From: Pleurotus djamor
Taxonomy: Eukaryota > Basidiomycota > Agaricomycetes > Agaricales > Pleurotaceae
Reading direction: 5' to 3'
NCBI GenBank assembly: GCA_029747585.1
Contig: JAPEVF010000272.1
Span: forward strand, 1-56,408
DNA: 56,408 nt
Shown here: positions 45,517 to 56,408 of the stretch, one piece after another
Numbering within the stretch: the first letter of the stretch is position 1
Layout of the letters: each line of letters starts with the position of its first letter
Program-made: the position numbers and the translations under genes
Notes under the pieces: generated by a model
What the model saw: the letters and a program-made list of their open reading frames with translations, nothing else
Told to the model about the DNA's origin: nothing
Databases searched by the model: none

Positions 45517-47497
45517 TCATACTGGAACCGCCAGGATCTGCGAATGAAGAGATCCAGGGATAGGGAAGACCTGATCAATCTTCCATCCCGATGCTTTTGT
45601 TAGCTCTATCCAAGTGCCAATCGTCCGCTCTTCGCCACCGAGCCCAGTAAGCATCTACGTTGGGAATAAGGAATTGATCTCAAGCGTATTCTTTCGGAGT
45701 ACACACCTGAAAATCGCCTATGTAGGCAATCGAGTTTGCTTTGCCGAGGTTGGCAAGCAAGGGCTTGGGCGGTTCCAATGACTGCGTTCCCGGAATCGTC
45801 GCCCCAGGGCGGTTGCCAACGCACGCATACGGAACAACCTGGTCAACCATCAGTAGATGCACCGAAGGCAAAAGACGGAAAAAAATTAACTTGCCTGTTC
45901 GATAAGAAGGAGCTTCGTCTCTGGAGTAGCGGCTTCACGCAAATGTGAAAGGATTTGCGTTGCCTTTACCTTCCCATAATCATGACAAATCATGCGACAC
46001 ATGAACACCGCGGCGTTTGTGACGACCTGTGGAGTGAAGAAATCGTGAACTGATGGTTACGTCGTGAAACAACCATTAGCACTAAAGAGTCTCTTTATCG
46101 GATAGACTTAACGTACCTTGCAGGCGGACGGTTCCGTTCATGAGCGCATCTGGGAGCATTGCATTCCAGTGCTGGATGGGGTTTAGTGCGTTTGTACAAG
46201 ATCATACCTCAACAGAAATATTACCTGTTTCGCTTGATCAACAACCAACGGCCTATCCTGGACGATGAAGTTAAGGTGCTTATGTTCCTTAGCGATGTTC
46301 ATGCACATGTGTCCAAGTCCACCGCCAACGTCGACGACAACGGAGTCCTTGGGTAGATCTGCCCACTTAAAGCCTAATCGCGGCGATGAGACAGTATGTG
46401 TCTCATAGTAATACGAACGTACCTAGGAGGATTGCGTTCGGAGGATCGGCCTTGGACGTCCCTTCCATAGCCGCTGCGAAGCGCTTAAGTCGGTGCTCGT
46501 TTTCCGGCTCTTCGTACCACTCCCAGGAGGGTTTTGTACTCTTGAATGCATACTGAAAGGGAGGAGAGTGGTTATTCAATGAGGACCCTGTCAATGAGTG
46601 AAGGACTTACCATCATCGGAGATTCAGCATATCCCCCCAGAAGATGTGACTGTTTCGGAGAAAGGAGGGTTTCAGCGAGGTAGGCAGATCCTTTAAACAT
46701 CTCGTCTGCGCTATGGATTCGAAGATCCTGATTGAGTATGCGAAGTGGGAAAATTTGAAAAAAAAAAAAGAACGAAGCACCTGTGTTCAATTAGCGCGCC
46801 GATTCCAGGGGTACCAACGTGCTTGTTGACCGGGCTGGTTTTTTTTTCAATCAAAGGCACGATGGTCGAGCGAAAGATCTTACTCTGCCTGGATATCTTC
46901 CACAGATTTCAAGGTATCCATCATCGACGATAGTCGGTTATTGGCGAAAACATCGGGAGAGACTTCACTGAAAACATGATGTGTGGCTAGAAGCCGCAAT
47001 ACTCGAGCTGGAGAGTAGAAGTAAGGAGAGGAACAGTGAAGGAGGGGGCAGGGTACGCACTGATCATGATGGGGTCCATGCCATTCTTCTTGGAGATGTC
47101 ACTAGCGTGGAGGCCATCGGGAAAGCCTCTCAAGATTTCGACCGTGTTGCTCTCAAGTGCAACGCGCAATGCGGACGAAACATGAAACTTGAGATGAAAC
47201 CAGTCAGTAAACGCAAGGTCGAGAAAGATGATCTCGTACCCCGCCCACAATGTCATAGAGCGTCAGCGCCGGAATTTTAACCGAAGCCCCCAATTGGGCA
47301 CAGGCAGCTACGATCAACATGGCTGGCTGGATGACCTCAGGTGACATAGAAAGCTGCTCGGATGGCGAGGCCGGATTGAATGTTGCATCCAGAGAAGGAT
47401 ATTCCGTCCCAGCCTTCGCGAAAACCGCGTCAATCTGCTTGACGGAATCCGATATAATGTTGGCAAGTTGACGAAGCGGGCTGATAAGGCTCGACAT
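45517..47497 (-). CDS. SAM-dependent O-methyltransferase B
   Basis: Eleven exons (47497-47240, 47187-47061, 47007-46884, 46834-46781, 46710-46611, 46552-46423, 46373-46225, 46171-46117, 46049-45895, 45838-45707, 45654-45517) encode 473 aa. The N-terminal dimerisation/winged-helix part includes FHVSSALRVALESNTVEIL and ITRVLRLLATHHVFSEVSPDVFANNRLSS. The SAM-binding motif is VVVDVGGGLGHM. The catalytic histidine region is MICHDYG, where many relatives have HDW. Intron 9 uses a GC donor (CAG|GCAAGT). The likely reaction is O-methylation of a phenolic or other hydroxylated small molecule in the cytosol, substrate unknown. It is intact, unlike neighbour A. Confidence 0.88.
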
Positions 47498-50400
47498 GGC
47501 TTGTTTTGACGCGACCAACCTCGAGTATCTGTGTTTTATAGAGAACTAAGCGTCGCTTATGGGAACCCAACGGAAGTGGCGACGCCGCCGTGCCCACAAC
47601 TTGATACAAGGTCGAACATGTGGGCGTTATCGCTGTTTCATTCTCGCCGCTGGAAAGAATAATCCGGGGCCTTCAGAAAGGTGCAACGAGGTTATTTTGT
47701 TAGCCTCGTTACCAAGCATTCACTCTGTGCGAAACGGGTAAGGACGGGGATGTGATGGGAGGAGGGAAATCCGATATTGGAAGGGCGTTGGCGCGTTTCG
47801 CGCCAACTTCCGGAATCACATGCACAGACCCGTGACCTGACGTACTCCTATGCAACATTCAAGAATCAATAGGGCGCACAATGACAGCGCACTGGATGCC
47901 TGGCATCCGCACCAGGCTTCGATGTCACTAGCATCAACGGGTCGGATCGACGAACGTGGGTTGTATCATTGGGACGCACACGCCGTCACGTCATTGCATC
48001 TTGGGGTACATGTACAAAAGGAGGGTCGTAGAGGCATATAAGTAGGCCACGAAGACGGTACATAAGCGTCCTAAAAGCCAGGATATCGTAAGATGTCTGA
48101 GTTATAGGTGAGATATATGAATACTTCTATGAAAGGATCCAAGCGCTGCCACTGGTCCAGCGACCGACGGACATAAAACTGCCGCCAAGATCCATGGTCT
48201 AACGACAACATAGCAGATGCCGCATTCAGTGGCGAAGACGTCCACTTCGGGGGTGCATCTCCTCTATTCAAGGTAGAAAGCTGATGAGCACATGTCATCG
48301 AAAGAGAGGGCAAGGAAAAAAACCGACCTCTCACAGAGCATAGGACAACGCCGACATCTGTCAAGTCCAAAGCCTGGGATGATCCATGAGGCCGACAGGT
48401 TTCTGCGCGGCGAGTGCACATGACGAGCATCCGAGGCGTGCTTCAGGATTCAAGAGTCTTAAGAAGCAGTCCGCTGATATGTCTACGAAGATGGTCAGTT
48501 AGTCAGGTCCAGCAGAAGAGAGAAATTAGACGCACTAAAACCGCCGATGTCTTGGATAGACTACTAAGTACGCCGGCCATCAAGCGAAGGGGAAACATGT
48601 TCCGTACCACAAATTATCGTGGGTTCATGCGCACGTCTCATGTTGTGGAGGAATGGCATTTTCGGAGATGACATCTTTCTGAAACAGCCCGGTGCTTAGA
48701 AAATACTAGTGAACGCAACGATTATACGCACTGAGGAAGGTCATGTTATGGGAACGTAGCCATGAGCAGAAGTTTGAGGGCGATGACCTGCGAATGAGGT
48801 TCGTCAATGACTATCGGCCGTAAGTACGCGTGGCTGAAGACAAAGAGACAAAGGAGGACACTGATATGTTGGGTTCAGAAAGACACGATACTAACCACCC
48901 GAGAGCGGTAGAGCATGGAGCCGGGGGATAATAGCGTGGACAGGAAGGCGAAGAAAAAGTGCGAACATGAGAAACGAAAATTGACCTACCTTATTTTCAC
49001 CCATTTGTATCACCCTGGTTCGTGGGGGCCATTAAAGAATGAATTTACTATTCGGGCGAGGAATAGAGAGGGTATGCGTCGGGAGGCAGGAGTCTAGACA
49101 AACGAGGCATTCGACGGTAGGCTGGGAAACATGACCACAATCAAATAAGGATATCAGTCGCATCATTGGAGCGGGAAATGACATTCAATGGGGCCACCGA
49201 AATGAAAATGAAAAAGCACGAAAAAGATGAGGAGAACGGGAGGCGACACCTTTTGGACACCTTCAAAGCCTTTCCGATCGTCCTGCATCTTCTAGTGTAT
49301 TAGCGGTGACCATCGCGGGAGCATATGTACCGTAGGGACTGGCGATAGAAAGCAAGAAGGAGGGATACGGGAAATGAAAAGAACAAGGATAGGCTAAAGA
49401 AAAAGAGGGATGGGAAAGGCTTGGGAAACGCGAAAAGAAAATCGTACCAAAAGTTTCCGCCCTTCAAGTACCAGCCTTCACCCATCCAGCCATACCATTC
49501 GCACGTCGAGGATATTCAGGATCATGACATTGGACTACCAAACGAAACACAGTAGCTCATCAGGACCCCAGTATTATCAAAAGGCAATCGAAACAAACCT
49601 TTCAACTAGGGCGCGCAATCTAGTGCGAAAATCCTTCGAAGATGGGGCACAATGGCGGAAATTGGAGGGGTCGAGAGGATTTTGCGACCTTGGAGGGCCC
49701 CGAACGCTAACGAAGGATGCATCGATGAGGAGCAGAGGTAGAAACAAGGTAGGAAGGAAAGAAGACTCCCAAGCGCTCAGGCAAACTGGCGTCGGTGTCA
49801 AGCGCCCACCTCTAAATCAATTTCATCGACCCATCGGTGACACATCCTAACGGATGCTTGACACAAGGGTGAGCACTTCGCTTCGGATGGTGGGTTTCGT
49901 TAATCGATAGCTGAACTCTGCATTGGTAGCTCATCCTCTGCTGGCCTTTCGATGATGACACAAGACGAGCCGGTTATTCCCGGAAGAGCGGCATCGTATT
50001 GTTTTCTGCGCTGAAAACATGCTAGTCAGTATCGTTATCCCTTAAATAGTTCATGAGTTTAACAAATTGACTTTAGTTGGGATCAGAGCCGCGTTTTCGC
50101 CGGATTTCCGGTTATCTGGCCTTGGAGTGGACTCAGGTTTAAGAAAGATCGACTTAGGCAGCTGCCTGTGGGCTGCGTAGAGACTAAGTAAGCTAGCAGG
50201 TCACCTAGAGCGAAGTATTCAGCTCAACGTTTGTGTAGAATGCTCGACGAAATGACCCGCCGATGACCAGTGCGAAGCTGAAACCTGGACCCATCGTCTG
50301 AAAGACACAGGATGGATGTTGGCGATCAGGGCCGATACCGCCAACGAATTCAAGTCCCTGAAGATTTCAGGGTGTGAACTCGGCACCGACCAACTGTGAT

Positions 50401-51324
50401 CACCCCTCCAGCGAGAGTGGCGAAGATGATTTTACGCATACGGACGAAGATGGATCATCATCCTTGCGGCAACTGAAGAGAGGATTCCGCAAGATGGGGC
50501 GGCGAGCAACGTTTGCCTGGTCGGTTTCCCATCTATTACCCCGACTCTCTCTTTCTGATTTGGTCGTCATCCAACCGCTGCGAATAGACAACTCAGTCCC
50601 TAGAAATTTGGGAGAGGTTCATAAAAACAAACCAAGCGAACTAAACTTGCCGAAGTGCCCCGCCATAGTCAATCCGAAAGGATTCTGGGTACTGCGCGCC
50701 GTCGTACCTGGGTGGTTGACAACCTAATGCGAAGACTTCGATTATCCACGTCGAAACTTGAACCTCTAATGTATGTGAGTTACAAACGTTCGCCTACGGT
50801 TCAACACTGATCGTACTTACTGACAGAATGCCAGCCACTGGGCTATGGCCACCATGGGTGCCCGGTTCAACAGGGTAGAGGGTGCGAGTAGCGCCCTCTC
50901 TGCCTGGGTGCACACAGAGAACACAGCTGTTGGCGGCTATCGGCTTGCCACTGGTGTACTGGACCATCCGATTGCCCAATTCGATCACCGGGACGGTGAC
51001 CCTTTTTCGGAGTCTTTTGAACATACCCCGCTGCTTTGTCCTCGAGTGGCACAGAGCTGTGGGCCACGGCCCGATTTGGCATCCCATTGTCACGACCAGA
51101 AAAGGGCTACTCACCCATTGAACATTGACACACGCGCATGTCACGGGATTTGACAGGACCTTTGGCCTTTTCAGTTCCACTCTATTACGACGTCGTTCTC
51201 TCGACTCTTTCTCTTCCTCCTACCATCCTCATCCGCACATTGCGCAACATCCTCCTCTACCTTCACTCANTCCTTTTACCCTCTTCTACCCCCACCACAT
51301 CACACCACACCACATCGCGACAAA
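47498..51324. other. Long intergenic region, nothing supported
   Basis: This 3.8-kb stretch has a TATA box for the methyltransferase at its left edge, purine-rich DNA near 49330-49440 and an N at 51270. Frames of 110-150 codons at 48071-48430 (minus), 49410-49850 (plus), 50374-50727 (plus) and 50794-51180 (minus) lack recognisable domains. I do not call them. Confidence 0.5.
47533..47540 (-). promoter_or_regulatory. TATA box of O-methyltransferase B
   Basis: TATAAAAC reads on the minus strand 36-43 nt upstream of the ATG at 47497. Confidence 0.55.
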
Positions 51325-53382
51325 ATGCCTTTCGGTTTTTACAACGCTGACGCGATGAAACTCCTACCGTCCGAACGTCATATCAATGCAGGAACATTGG
51401 ATATCTATGCTCACCACCTGAACCACCAGGCATTACGGGGACAGCTATCATCTGGGCAAGACGACCACCCAACTCCCAGAGCGTCGTACCCTGCGCCTTC
51501 GTATCGACAACCACAACCACTGAAGCCCGACGCGACCTTCTCCCCATCTATCCGTCAATCTCGTGTTCAACCTCAGCGTGAACCACCCGAACACCTACCA
51601 CTTGATCAAGTTCGTGTAGACGCGCGGCACAATCCCGTCCTTGATGGTGCTGTACCATCTACTACTGTTGGATTTGCCAACGAGGACGATTGTCTGTGGC
51701 TCGACGGAGCGGCTCGTCGTCACTGGCGCTTCAGTGAACCAGAGCCAGCAGTTGAAATCCCTCAAAGCTGCTACACTGCACCAGGTCTCGATGAATATGA
51801 AGGCGACGTGGTTGAACCCTCCCCTCATAACGCTTCCATCGGCGCCGACGTCCCTAACGAGCCTTATGACCCTTTTACTTATATTCAGTTCGACGACGAA
51901 CCCGTTTCTCCATCCGTTCCCACCCAAGTCTCATTCACGGGTAACAGCCTCGCCCAAGCCCCACCTACCCTTGTCGCAAGGGACCTCAACACCCAGCCCC
52001 TTGTTCCCGAGGGAGTCCAGCTAGAGCCTGCATCTGGTCCAATTCGTCGTCAACGCATTAAACGTCGAGATGAAAACTATTTCTCCGCTGGAACGGAGAA
52101 CCGTCCCGACCCCATGGATGTGCGACGTCAAGGACCTGTAACCAGTTTATACCATCTAGCATACGGGCAGAACCACAGTATTCTTCCCGTCCTTCCAGCG
52201 AGCGTAGCTACAACTGCCTTTGCTTTTGATCAGCAATCTGCGCCGATCCCGGCAGGTCCGCTCTCCGTACCTCCCGACTTGGCTTGGGGCCCCATGCCTA
52301 CCTTCCCGCGCGACGAACCTATCGTAGCACCCATCTCGGCAGGGTTGTCAGTCATTGACCGCCCATCCCGAACTCAACCAAGGCTTGCCGCTTCTAGTCT
52401 AAACACTCGTGAGCCGTTCGCTCCTCAGCCAAATGCTGGTCCCAGCCGATTCGACGGAAGCGACAACTCAGCTCGTACTTTATACCAAGCGAACGTACCC
52501 GCCTCTGCCTTTGGTTTCAACCGGCAGTCTGCGCCTATCCCAACCCCTCTCTGCTTACCTCCAGCCTGGACTTATGGCCCTATGCCGACCCCTCAAATTC
52601 GCAAACCCGTCGTGCGCCCTGTTCCTAAAGTGTCGTCTACCAGTGGCCGCCCATTACAAGCTGGCTTGAGCCTTGATGCTTCTGTTTTCCCTCAGCAAAA
52701 TGCACCATCTGGCCCGAGCCGAGGAAACGGAAGCGATATCCCAGTTGGTACTTCCGAGAGTACAATCGCTCCGGTATCCTTGGACTACAGCGGGTCTCAC
52801 CCTCAGCAACATGACGAACACACGAACCCCCAGGGTGACAGCACTCTGCTTCCTGCTCAAGCTCAGGCTCCAGCGAACACGCCTACCCCTCCCTCCGTTC
52901 CACATCAGCAATCGGCGCATATCCCAGAACCTCCCAAAGTCAAACGTAAGACCGCAATCGATGAAGACTTTTTGCCCGTCATTGTAGGTGGCATTATCAA
53001 GGTAAGTCCCCCGTCGCCTATGTGATCACATAAACTCATTTACTTGTCAGCACGAATGCTTGGGTTGTCATCATGTTTACGCGAAATCCAGCATTTCCAA
53101 GCACCGTGAGCGCTGCGCCGCCACTCGCGAGGTGTGCTACTGCAAGGTTTGCGGAGAGCAGTGAGTCTGCCACTTGCTCGTTTCTGTTCTACCCCATGAC
53201 CTCCGCCTTTTCTCCGTAGATTCAAGGGTGGCCGCAAGGACTCTGTCCAACGCCATCGCAGGAAGTACCAAAACAAATGTGAAAGCCAACAGAACGCCAA
53301 CCTCGACGCACACCGCGAACGCTGGGTTTCTGAACCATTACAAAAAGCACTCGCCAAGGATGAGCATATCATCTACCATTGA
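51325..53382 (+). CDS. Proline-rich protein with internal duplication and C-terminal zinc-binding motifs
   Basis: Three exons (51325-53001, 53051-53160, 53220-53382) encode 649 aa. Most of the protein is Pro/Ser/Ala-rich and probably disordered. Residues about 295-485 contain two diverged copies of a unit of about 97 residues: F[AG]F[DN][QR]QSAPIP, then PP..[AT][WY]GPMPT, then APQPNAGPSR or PQQNAPSGPSR with GSD. A third partial QQSAHIP follows at about 528. The last 90 residues carry HECLGCHHVYAKSSISKHRERC and CYCKVCGEQFKGGRKDSVQRH with a later C. Both look like C2H2/C2HC fingers. A DNA- or RNA-binding regulator is possible but unproven. The upstream start has a second in-frame ATG ten codons later. 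Confidence 0.78.
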
Positions 53383-54165
53383 TAAGATTCCATGATGGCT
53401 GTTTCATCGTACATTACCATCTTTTTTCTACGTCGATTTGTTGTTTTCCCATACTATGTCTATCTCTTCCCCTTCCTTCTTCCTCTGTTTCCTGTGCCTC
53501 CCTTATACATACATGCGATACCTTCCCGCCCGCACCCTTTCTATATACACCTTATTACTCCTGCCTTACCCCAGACTCCCTAAATTCACTTGTCTCACTT
53601 GACCGCTTTAATTTCCTCCTTGTTGTGTTCTCATCGATGTCCCAGTTCGCTTCTACTTACCGATTTTTTCAATATCACCTTGAACGGGGGCAACGAATTT
53701 GTATATCACTGTATTTTGTACTTCTGTTGAACGTCTCATGACAATCGGGTGGCTTTTTCAACCTCGGCTAGTCCTGTTACTCCCGGCAGGGAAGACCAGG
53801 GAAAGACCCAGGGTCAGGTCGCTTCAGCGAGCTTCAGCCACGATCAAGGTCCGCGCAACGCGCGGAGTGAAAATGACTCATAACAACCTCATACCCCGTC
53901 ACTAGCACCCACGGTGCAAAAGAGATGAGGAAAATGCGGAATTTGTCGAACTTTGGGCAGCGTCTGCGAGACATATGGTCGACCGTAGGTGTCGGAGACA
54001 ACAAGTCTCTAAACCCAAAGACATGTGCACGCCATCAAGAAAACCATGCTCGGTATTTTTGGAGAAAGCCGTATGGCATGTGGGTGCAACGCTCAGATAC
54101 ATTTTCACAGCGACAAAGTCGCACCGCGGCATGAAAAAGCCGTGAGGATGTAGATTAAGGAGGAG
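53383..54165. other. Intergenic, nothing recognised
   Basis: The left part is pyrimidine-rich 3' flank. The right part is the promoter of the small peptide gene. Short frames only. Confidence 0.5.
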
Positions 54166-54173
54166 TATAAAAG
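54166..54173 (+). promoter_or_regulatory. TATA box of the small secreted peptide gene
   Basis: TATAAAAG is a perfect TATA element 59-66 nt upstream of the ATG at 54232. It supports a real, strongly transcribed short gene. Confidence 0.7.
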
Positions 54174-54231
54174 CCCTGTCGACATTGAGATTCAAGAAAC
54201 ATCAGCTCGAACTTGGCTAACATCGCTCACA

Positions 54232-54592
54232 ATGCGATTCCAAGCACTCGTCGTCGTCTTTGCAAGCTTCATATCCATTGCAAGCGGCATGCCCCTCGAC
54301 TCGGTGGGTCATTCTTCAAGCCCTCAATGAGCGTGGACCTCGAATACTGACGGGTGGATATTCTAGCGCGAACCTGCTCCAGAGTGAGTGGGGTTTAACA
54401 ACAGAAAGAAAAGTAGCTCAACTGACACGTTGCCCTAGCCAAGGCGAAGTCATCGTTCGAAACTCAGATACAGTGTGAGTCTTTGTTTCGTAGAGGACAG
54501 GTTCATCAAACAACGGATCTGATGTTCCACTCCATTGCTCCAGTGATGCGGTGAATAACCAATGGTGCAGACGCACCGGTCCCCTCTGTTGA
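54232..54592 (+). CDS. Small secreted peptide precursor with alpha-factor-like C-terminus
   Basis: Four exons (54232-54303, 54367-54383, 54439-54474, 54544-54592) encode 57 aa. Introns of 63, 55 and 69 bp have GTGGGT, GTGAGT and GTGAGT donors and TTCTAG, CCCTAG and CTCCAG acceptors. Residues 1-19 are a classic signal peptide (MRFQALVVVFASFISIASG). A short acidic pro-region follows. The last ten residues are QWCRRTGPLC directly before the stop. The WC-x3-G-x2-C core and Cys spacing are those of ascomycete alpha-factor-type peptide pheromones, except that the usual final Trp is missing. No Kex2 dibasic site precedes the core and only one copy is present. If the last intron is not removed, the frame stops at 54478 after 42 aa and lacks the Cys motif. 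The splice model is good but the function is inference. It could equally be an unrelated disulphide-bonded secreted peptide. Confidence 0.65.
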
Positions 54593-55103
54593 GAAGCATT
54601 CAAGCCTGCGTAGTGTTGGAGGAGGTGTAAAGTAGACGGCTTACCTTTCTCGTCGCAAACAATGTCTGTCCACATAGAAACTTGAAGGAAATAAGGAACT
54701 GGAATCGCTTACATGAGATGAGACCAGCACGATATCTTATTAAGAGTCTCGAGAAATCAGGATCCTGTGGAGATCAGAGAGGTAACTGGGACGATACCTG
54801 CATCATAAGTAACTTATGGCGTCAGACTCCCTTGAAAACTGTCAGTACCGAGTGCCTTCACCGATTGGGAGCAGCGAACTTGACATCGAGGATACTTATA
54901 AGTGGCGCAGAACATGCGGACGACGATAAATGCTCACCTCGAGCACCCTGGGAGCCAGCCGAAAGCAATTCACGAGATCATCGAGCGGAAACAAAAGCGA
55001 ACTGTTGGAAATCCCGGCGTCGTACACGCGAAGAGTAGGTTTCGAGGATCTTACAGCAGAGGCTACCAGCGCAATGCTTGGTGTAAGTAGCTGGATACAG
55101 GAG
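54593..55103. other. Intergenic, nothing recognised
   Basis: This 511-bp spacer separates the peptide gene from the convergent coiled-coil gene. No feature supported. Confidence 0.5.
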
Positions 55104-56108
55104 CTAACAAAATCGAGACATGGCACGATTTGAGACCGAAACGTTTGCCAATGGGTTCAACCCCGACACTGACGAAAGAAATAGGGAGTCCCTTTCGAGG
55201 CCCTGAAGCAAAAGTGGACTTGTATTTGTTATCATACTCCAAAAGCGGTCTCCCAGTACTAAGTCAAACCTGGTCGCCGTATGGCGCTCTGTATCACATT
55301 TCCTTTCACTCCATTTTGACAGGATCTGGGTCAGCTGGCGAAAGCACGTCAGTAAAACCGACGGAAATTGAATGGATGACAAACCTTCTACTCGAGAGCT
55401 CTCGGTGAGGAGTTGTTTTAAAAGACTAAGTTCTCCGTGCTCGTTTTCGTATATATCCTTCAAGGATGAGTGCGCGATCTGCGATATAGAGTAAGGTTCA
55501 AGATTTCAAGCGATCAGAAGGAAGTTACGCTGCTCGCTCACCTTCAATTTTTCGTGTACATTCCTCTCCTTCTTGTATTCGGATCTCAGCCTCTTCAAGT
55601 CCTCCTCAGCAGCATCCTTCTCCAGTTTACTATGTAGTATTTTCGCCGCTTGGTGAAAGTTCTTCATCGTCAAATCATTGCTCAGCGCCCGAAGCTCTTC
55701 CTTGGAATTTCCAAGGCGCTTGATCTCTTCGAGGTAGGTTTGTTCTCTCTTCTTCCATACTGTCTCTAGCGATCGAAGCTGCATTACCTCAGAGGCCAGC
55801 TTTGCATGGTCCTCTGAAAGCTGTTTGTGTTTGCCAGTGATGACGAGGAGATTCTCGGAGAGCGTTTTCAGAGTCACTTGTACGATGGCGCTGTCTAGAT
55901 TGGGTTGACTTGAGTTGGAGACGAGCGCAAGGGCCGTCAGTGTATTGACAGGGTTAAAGTGCTGTAGTTGAGGAGGGCAAACGTTCAAGGCCGCCCTCGT
56001 CAAGGGTCCGCCATCGTCGGTGCCTTTGCGTTCGTGTGAGATGTTCATCAGGAAAACCTGTTTTGAGTAGGAGCATAAAAAATCTACAACGTAAAAAGTG
56101 TTGGTCAT
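55104..56108 (-). CDS. Coiled-coil protein of unknown function
   Basis: Two exons (56108-55542 and 55478-55104) give up to 313 aa. The 63-bp intron has a GTGAGC donor and TCGCAG acceptor, and joins HEKLK to IAHSSLKDIYENEHGEL in phase. Residues about 90-195 are a charged heptad-like coiled coil (KHKQLSEDHAKLASEVMQL, EEDLKRLRSEYKKERNVHEKLK). No catalytic motif is seen. The start is uncertain. ATG 56108 gives the longest product and ATG 56048 (MNISHERKGTDD) is 20 codons further in. The gene may also continue upstream through another exon. The family is not recognised. Confidence 0.5.
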
Positions 56109-56164
56109 TCAAAGTACTGAAAGTTGGAAAGTGTTCTTTCAATGCTTTTGTAGATGACTTTAAT

Positions 56165-56408
56165 TTTACAGCCAGCTTTATGATGCTTTTATAGCTTCCA
56201 CAAAAGTTTGATCAGGTGTGTTCTTGCTTTCACAGCTTTCGGTGGCTTTTTCAGATCCTGTGAAAAGTCGCAGCTGCTCCCACAGCTTTTCATGGCTTTT
56301 GCAGGGTCTGTGGGAAATTGCTGACTGCTGTGACAGCTTTTTGTGACTTTCACACGGTTTCGCAAAATCGGCAACCAATTTCACAGCTTCTGATAGATTT
56401 TGCTGATT
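56165..56408. repeat. Degenerate minisatellite, about 50-bp unit
   Basis: The words CACAGCTTT, GGCTTTTnCAG and TCTGTGnAAA recur in order at about 56170, 56231, 56279, 56330 and 56380, a period near 50 bp, up to the right edge. The unit contains short inverted words (CACAG and CTGTG), so each copy can fold. The minus strand stays open through it and reads repeated KL...SH/ES-type peptides. It may be part of a repeat-coding exon of a gene cut by the window edge, or plain satellite DNA. Confidence 0.65.

Noticed and set aside
48071..48430. Minus-strand 119-codon frame
   Set aside because: No motif recognised, and a weak codon pattern compared with neighbours.
49410..49850. 146-codon plus-strand frame in purine-rich DNA
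   Set aside because: Composition-driven, with no domain, no conserved motif and no intron context.
50374..50727. Plus-strand frame beginning at a GTG
   Set aside because: No ATG start and no recognisable domain. A regulatory or non-coding role is as likely.
1..56408. tRNA, rRNA and CRISPR arrays
   Set aside because: I looked for T-loop GGTTCRANTCC words with matching stems and for regularly spaced direct repeats, and found no convincing case. A covariance-model scan would be needed to exclude a tRNA.

Overview
The window looks like nuclear DNA of a filamentous mushroom-forming basidiomycete (Agaricomycetes). Genes lie on both strands and are cut by many 47-70 bp GT-AG introns. Several families are typical of that class: F-box proteins, a DUF4470/MYND protein and berberine-bridge-enzyme (BBE)-like secreted oxidases. 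All gene models below were spliced by hand from donor/acceptor consensus and reading phase, and exon sums were checked for divisibility by three.

Layout. 1-2726: GA-rich and degenerate repeat DNA with no convincing gene. 2727-12671: a conserved block of four minus-strand genes: UPF3 (nonsense-mediated decay), an Arb1-like protein, a DUF4470-MYND protein and the U5 snRNP 40-kDa WD40 protein. 12943-29387: an accessory region holding three F-box genes and three BBE-like oxidase genes. Two F-box/BBE pairs are mirror images around about 18.5 kb. 29446-30667: a non-autonomous transposon-like element with 173-181 bp terminal inverted repeats and an 8-bp target duplication. 30908-37101: an S9 peptidase and a 12-exon F-box protein with a C-terminal C2H2-like finger. 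37714-47497: a short-chain dehydrogenase, a fourth BBE-like oxidase and two convergent O-methyltransferases, one with a likely 2-nt frameshift. 51325-53382: a proline-rich protein with an internal duplication and C-terminal zinc-binding motifs. 54232-54592: a tiny four-exon gene for a secreted peptide ending in QWCRRTGPLC. 55104-56108: a coiled-coil protein next to a minisatellite at the right edge.

How it fits together. The left block is RNA-processing housekeeping. From 13 to 47.5 kb the window is rich in secreted flavin oxidases plus an SDR and O-methyltransferases. All are tailoring-type enzymes and there is no recognisable backbone synthase, so this could be a family expansion or part of a metabolic cluster. 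All four BBE genes, the intact methyltransferase and the small peptide gene have a TATA box about 36-67 nt upstream of the ATG. I did not note one for the housekeeping genes.

The most unusual item is the small peptide. Its predicted C-terminus matches the W-C-x3-G-x2-C core of ascomycete alpha-factor-type pheromones, which is unexpected in a basidiomycete. Sequence quality note: the eight N characters sit beside short homopolymers, and the two inside UPF3 must both be removed to restore the frame, so they behave like spurious inserted bases.
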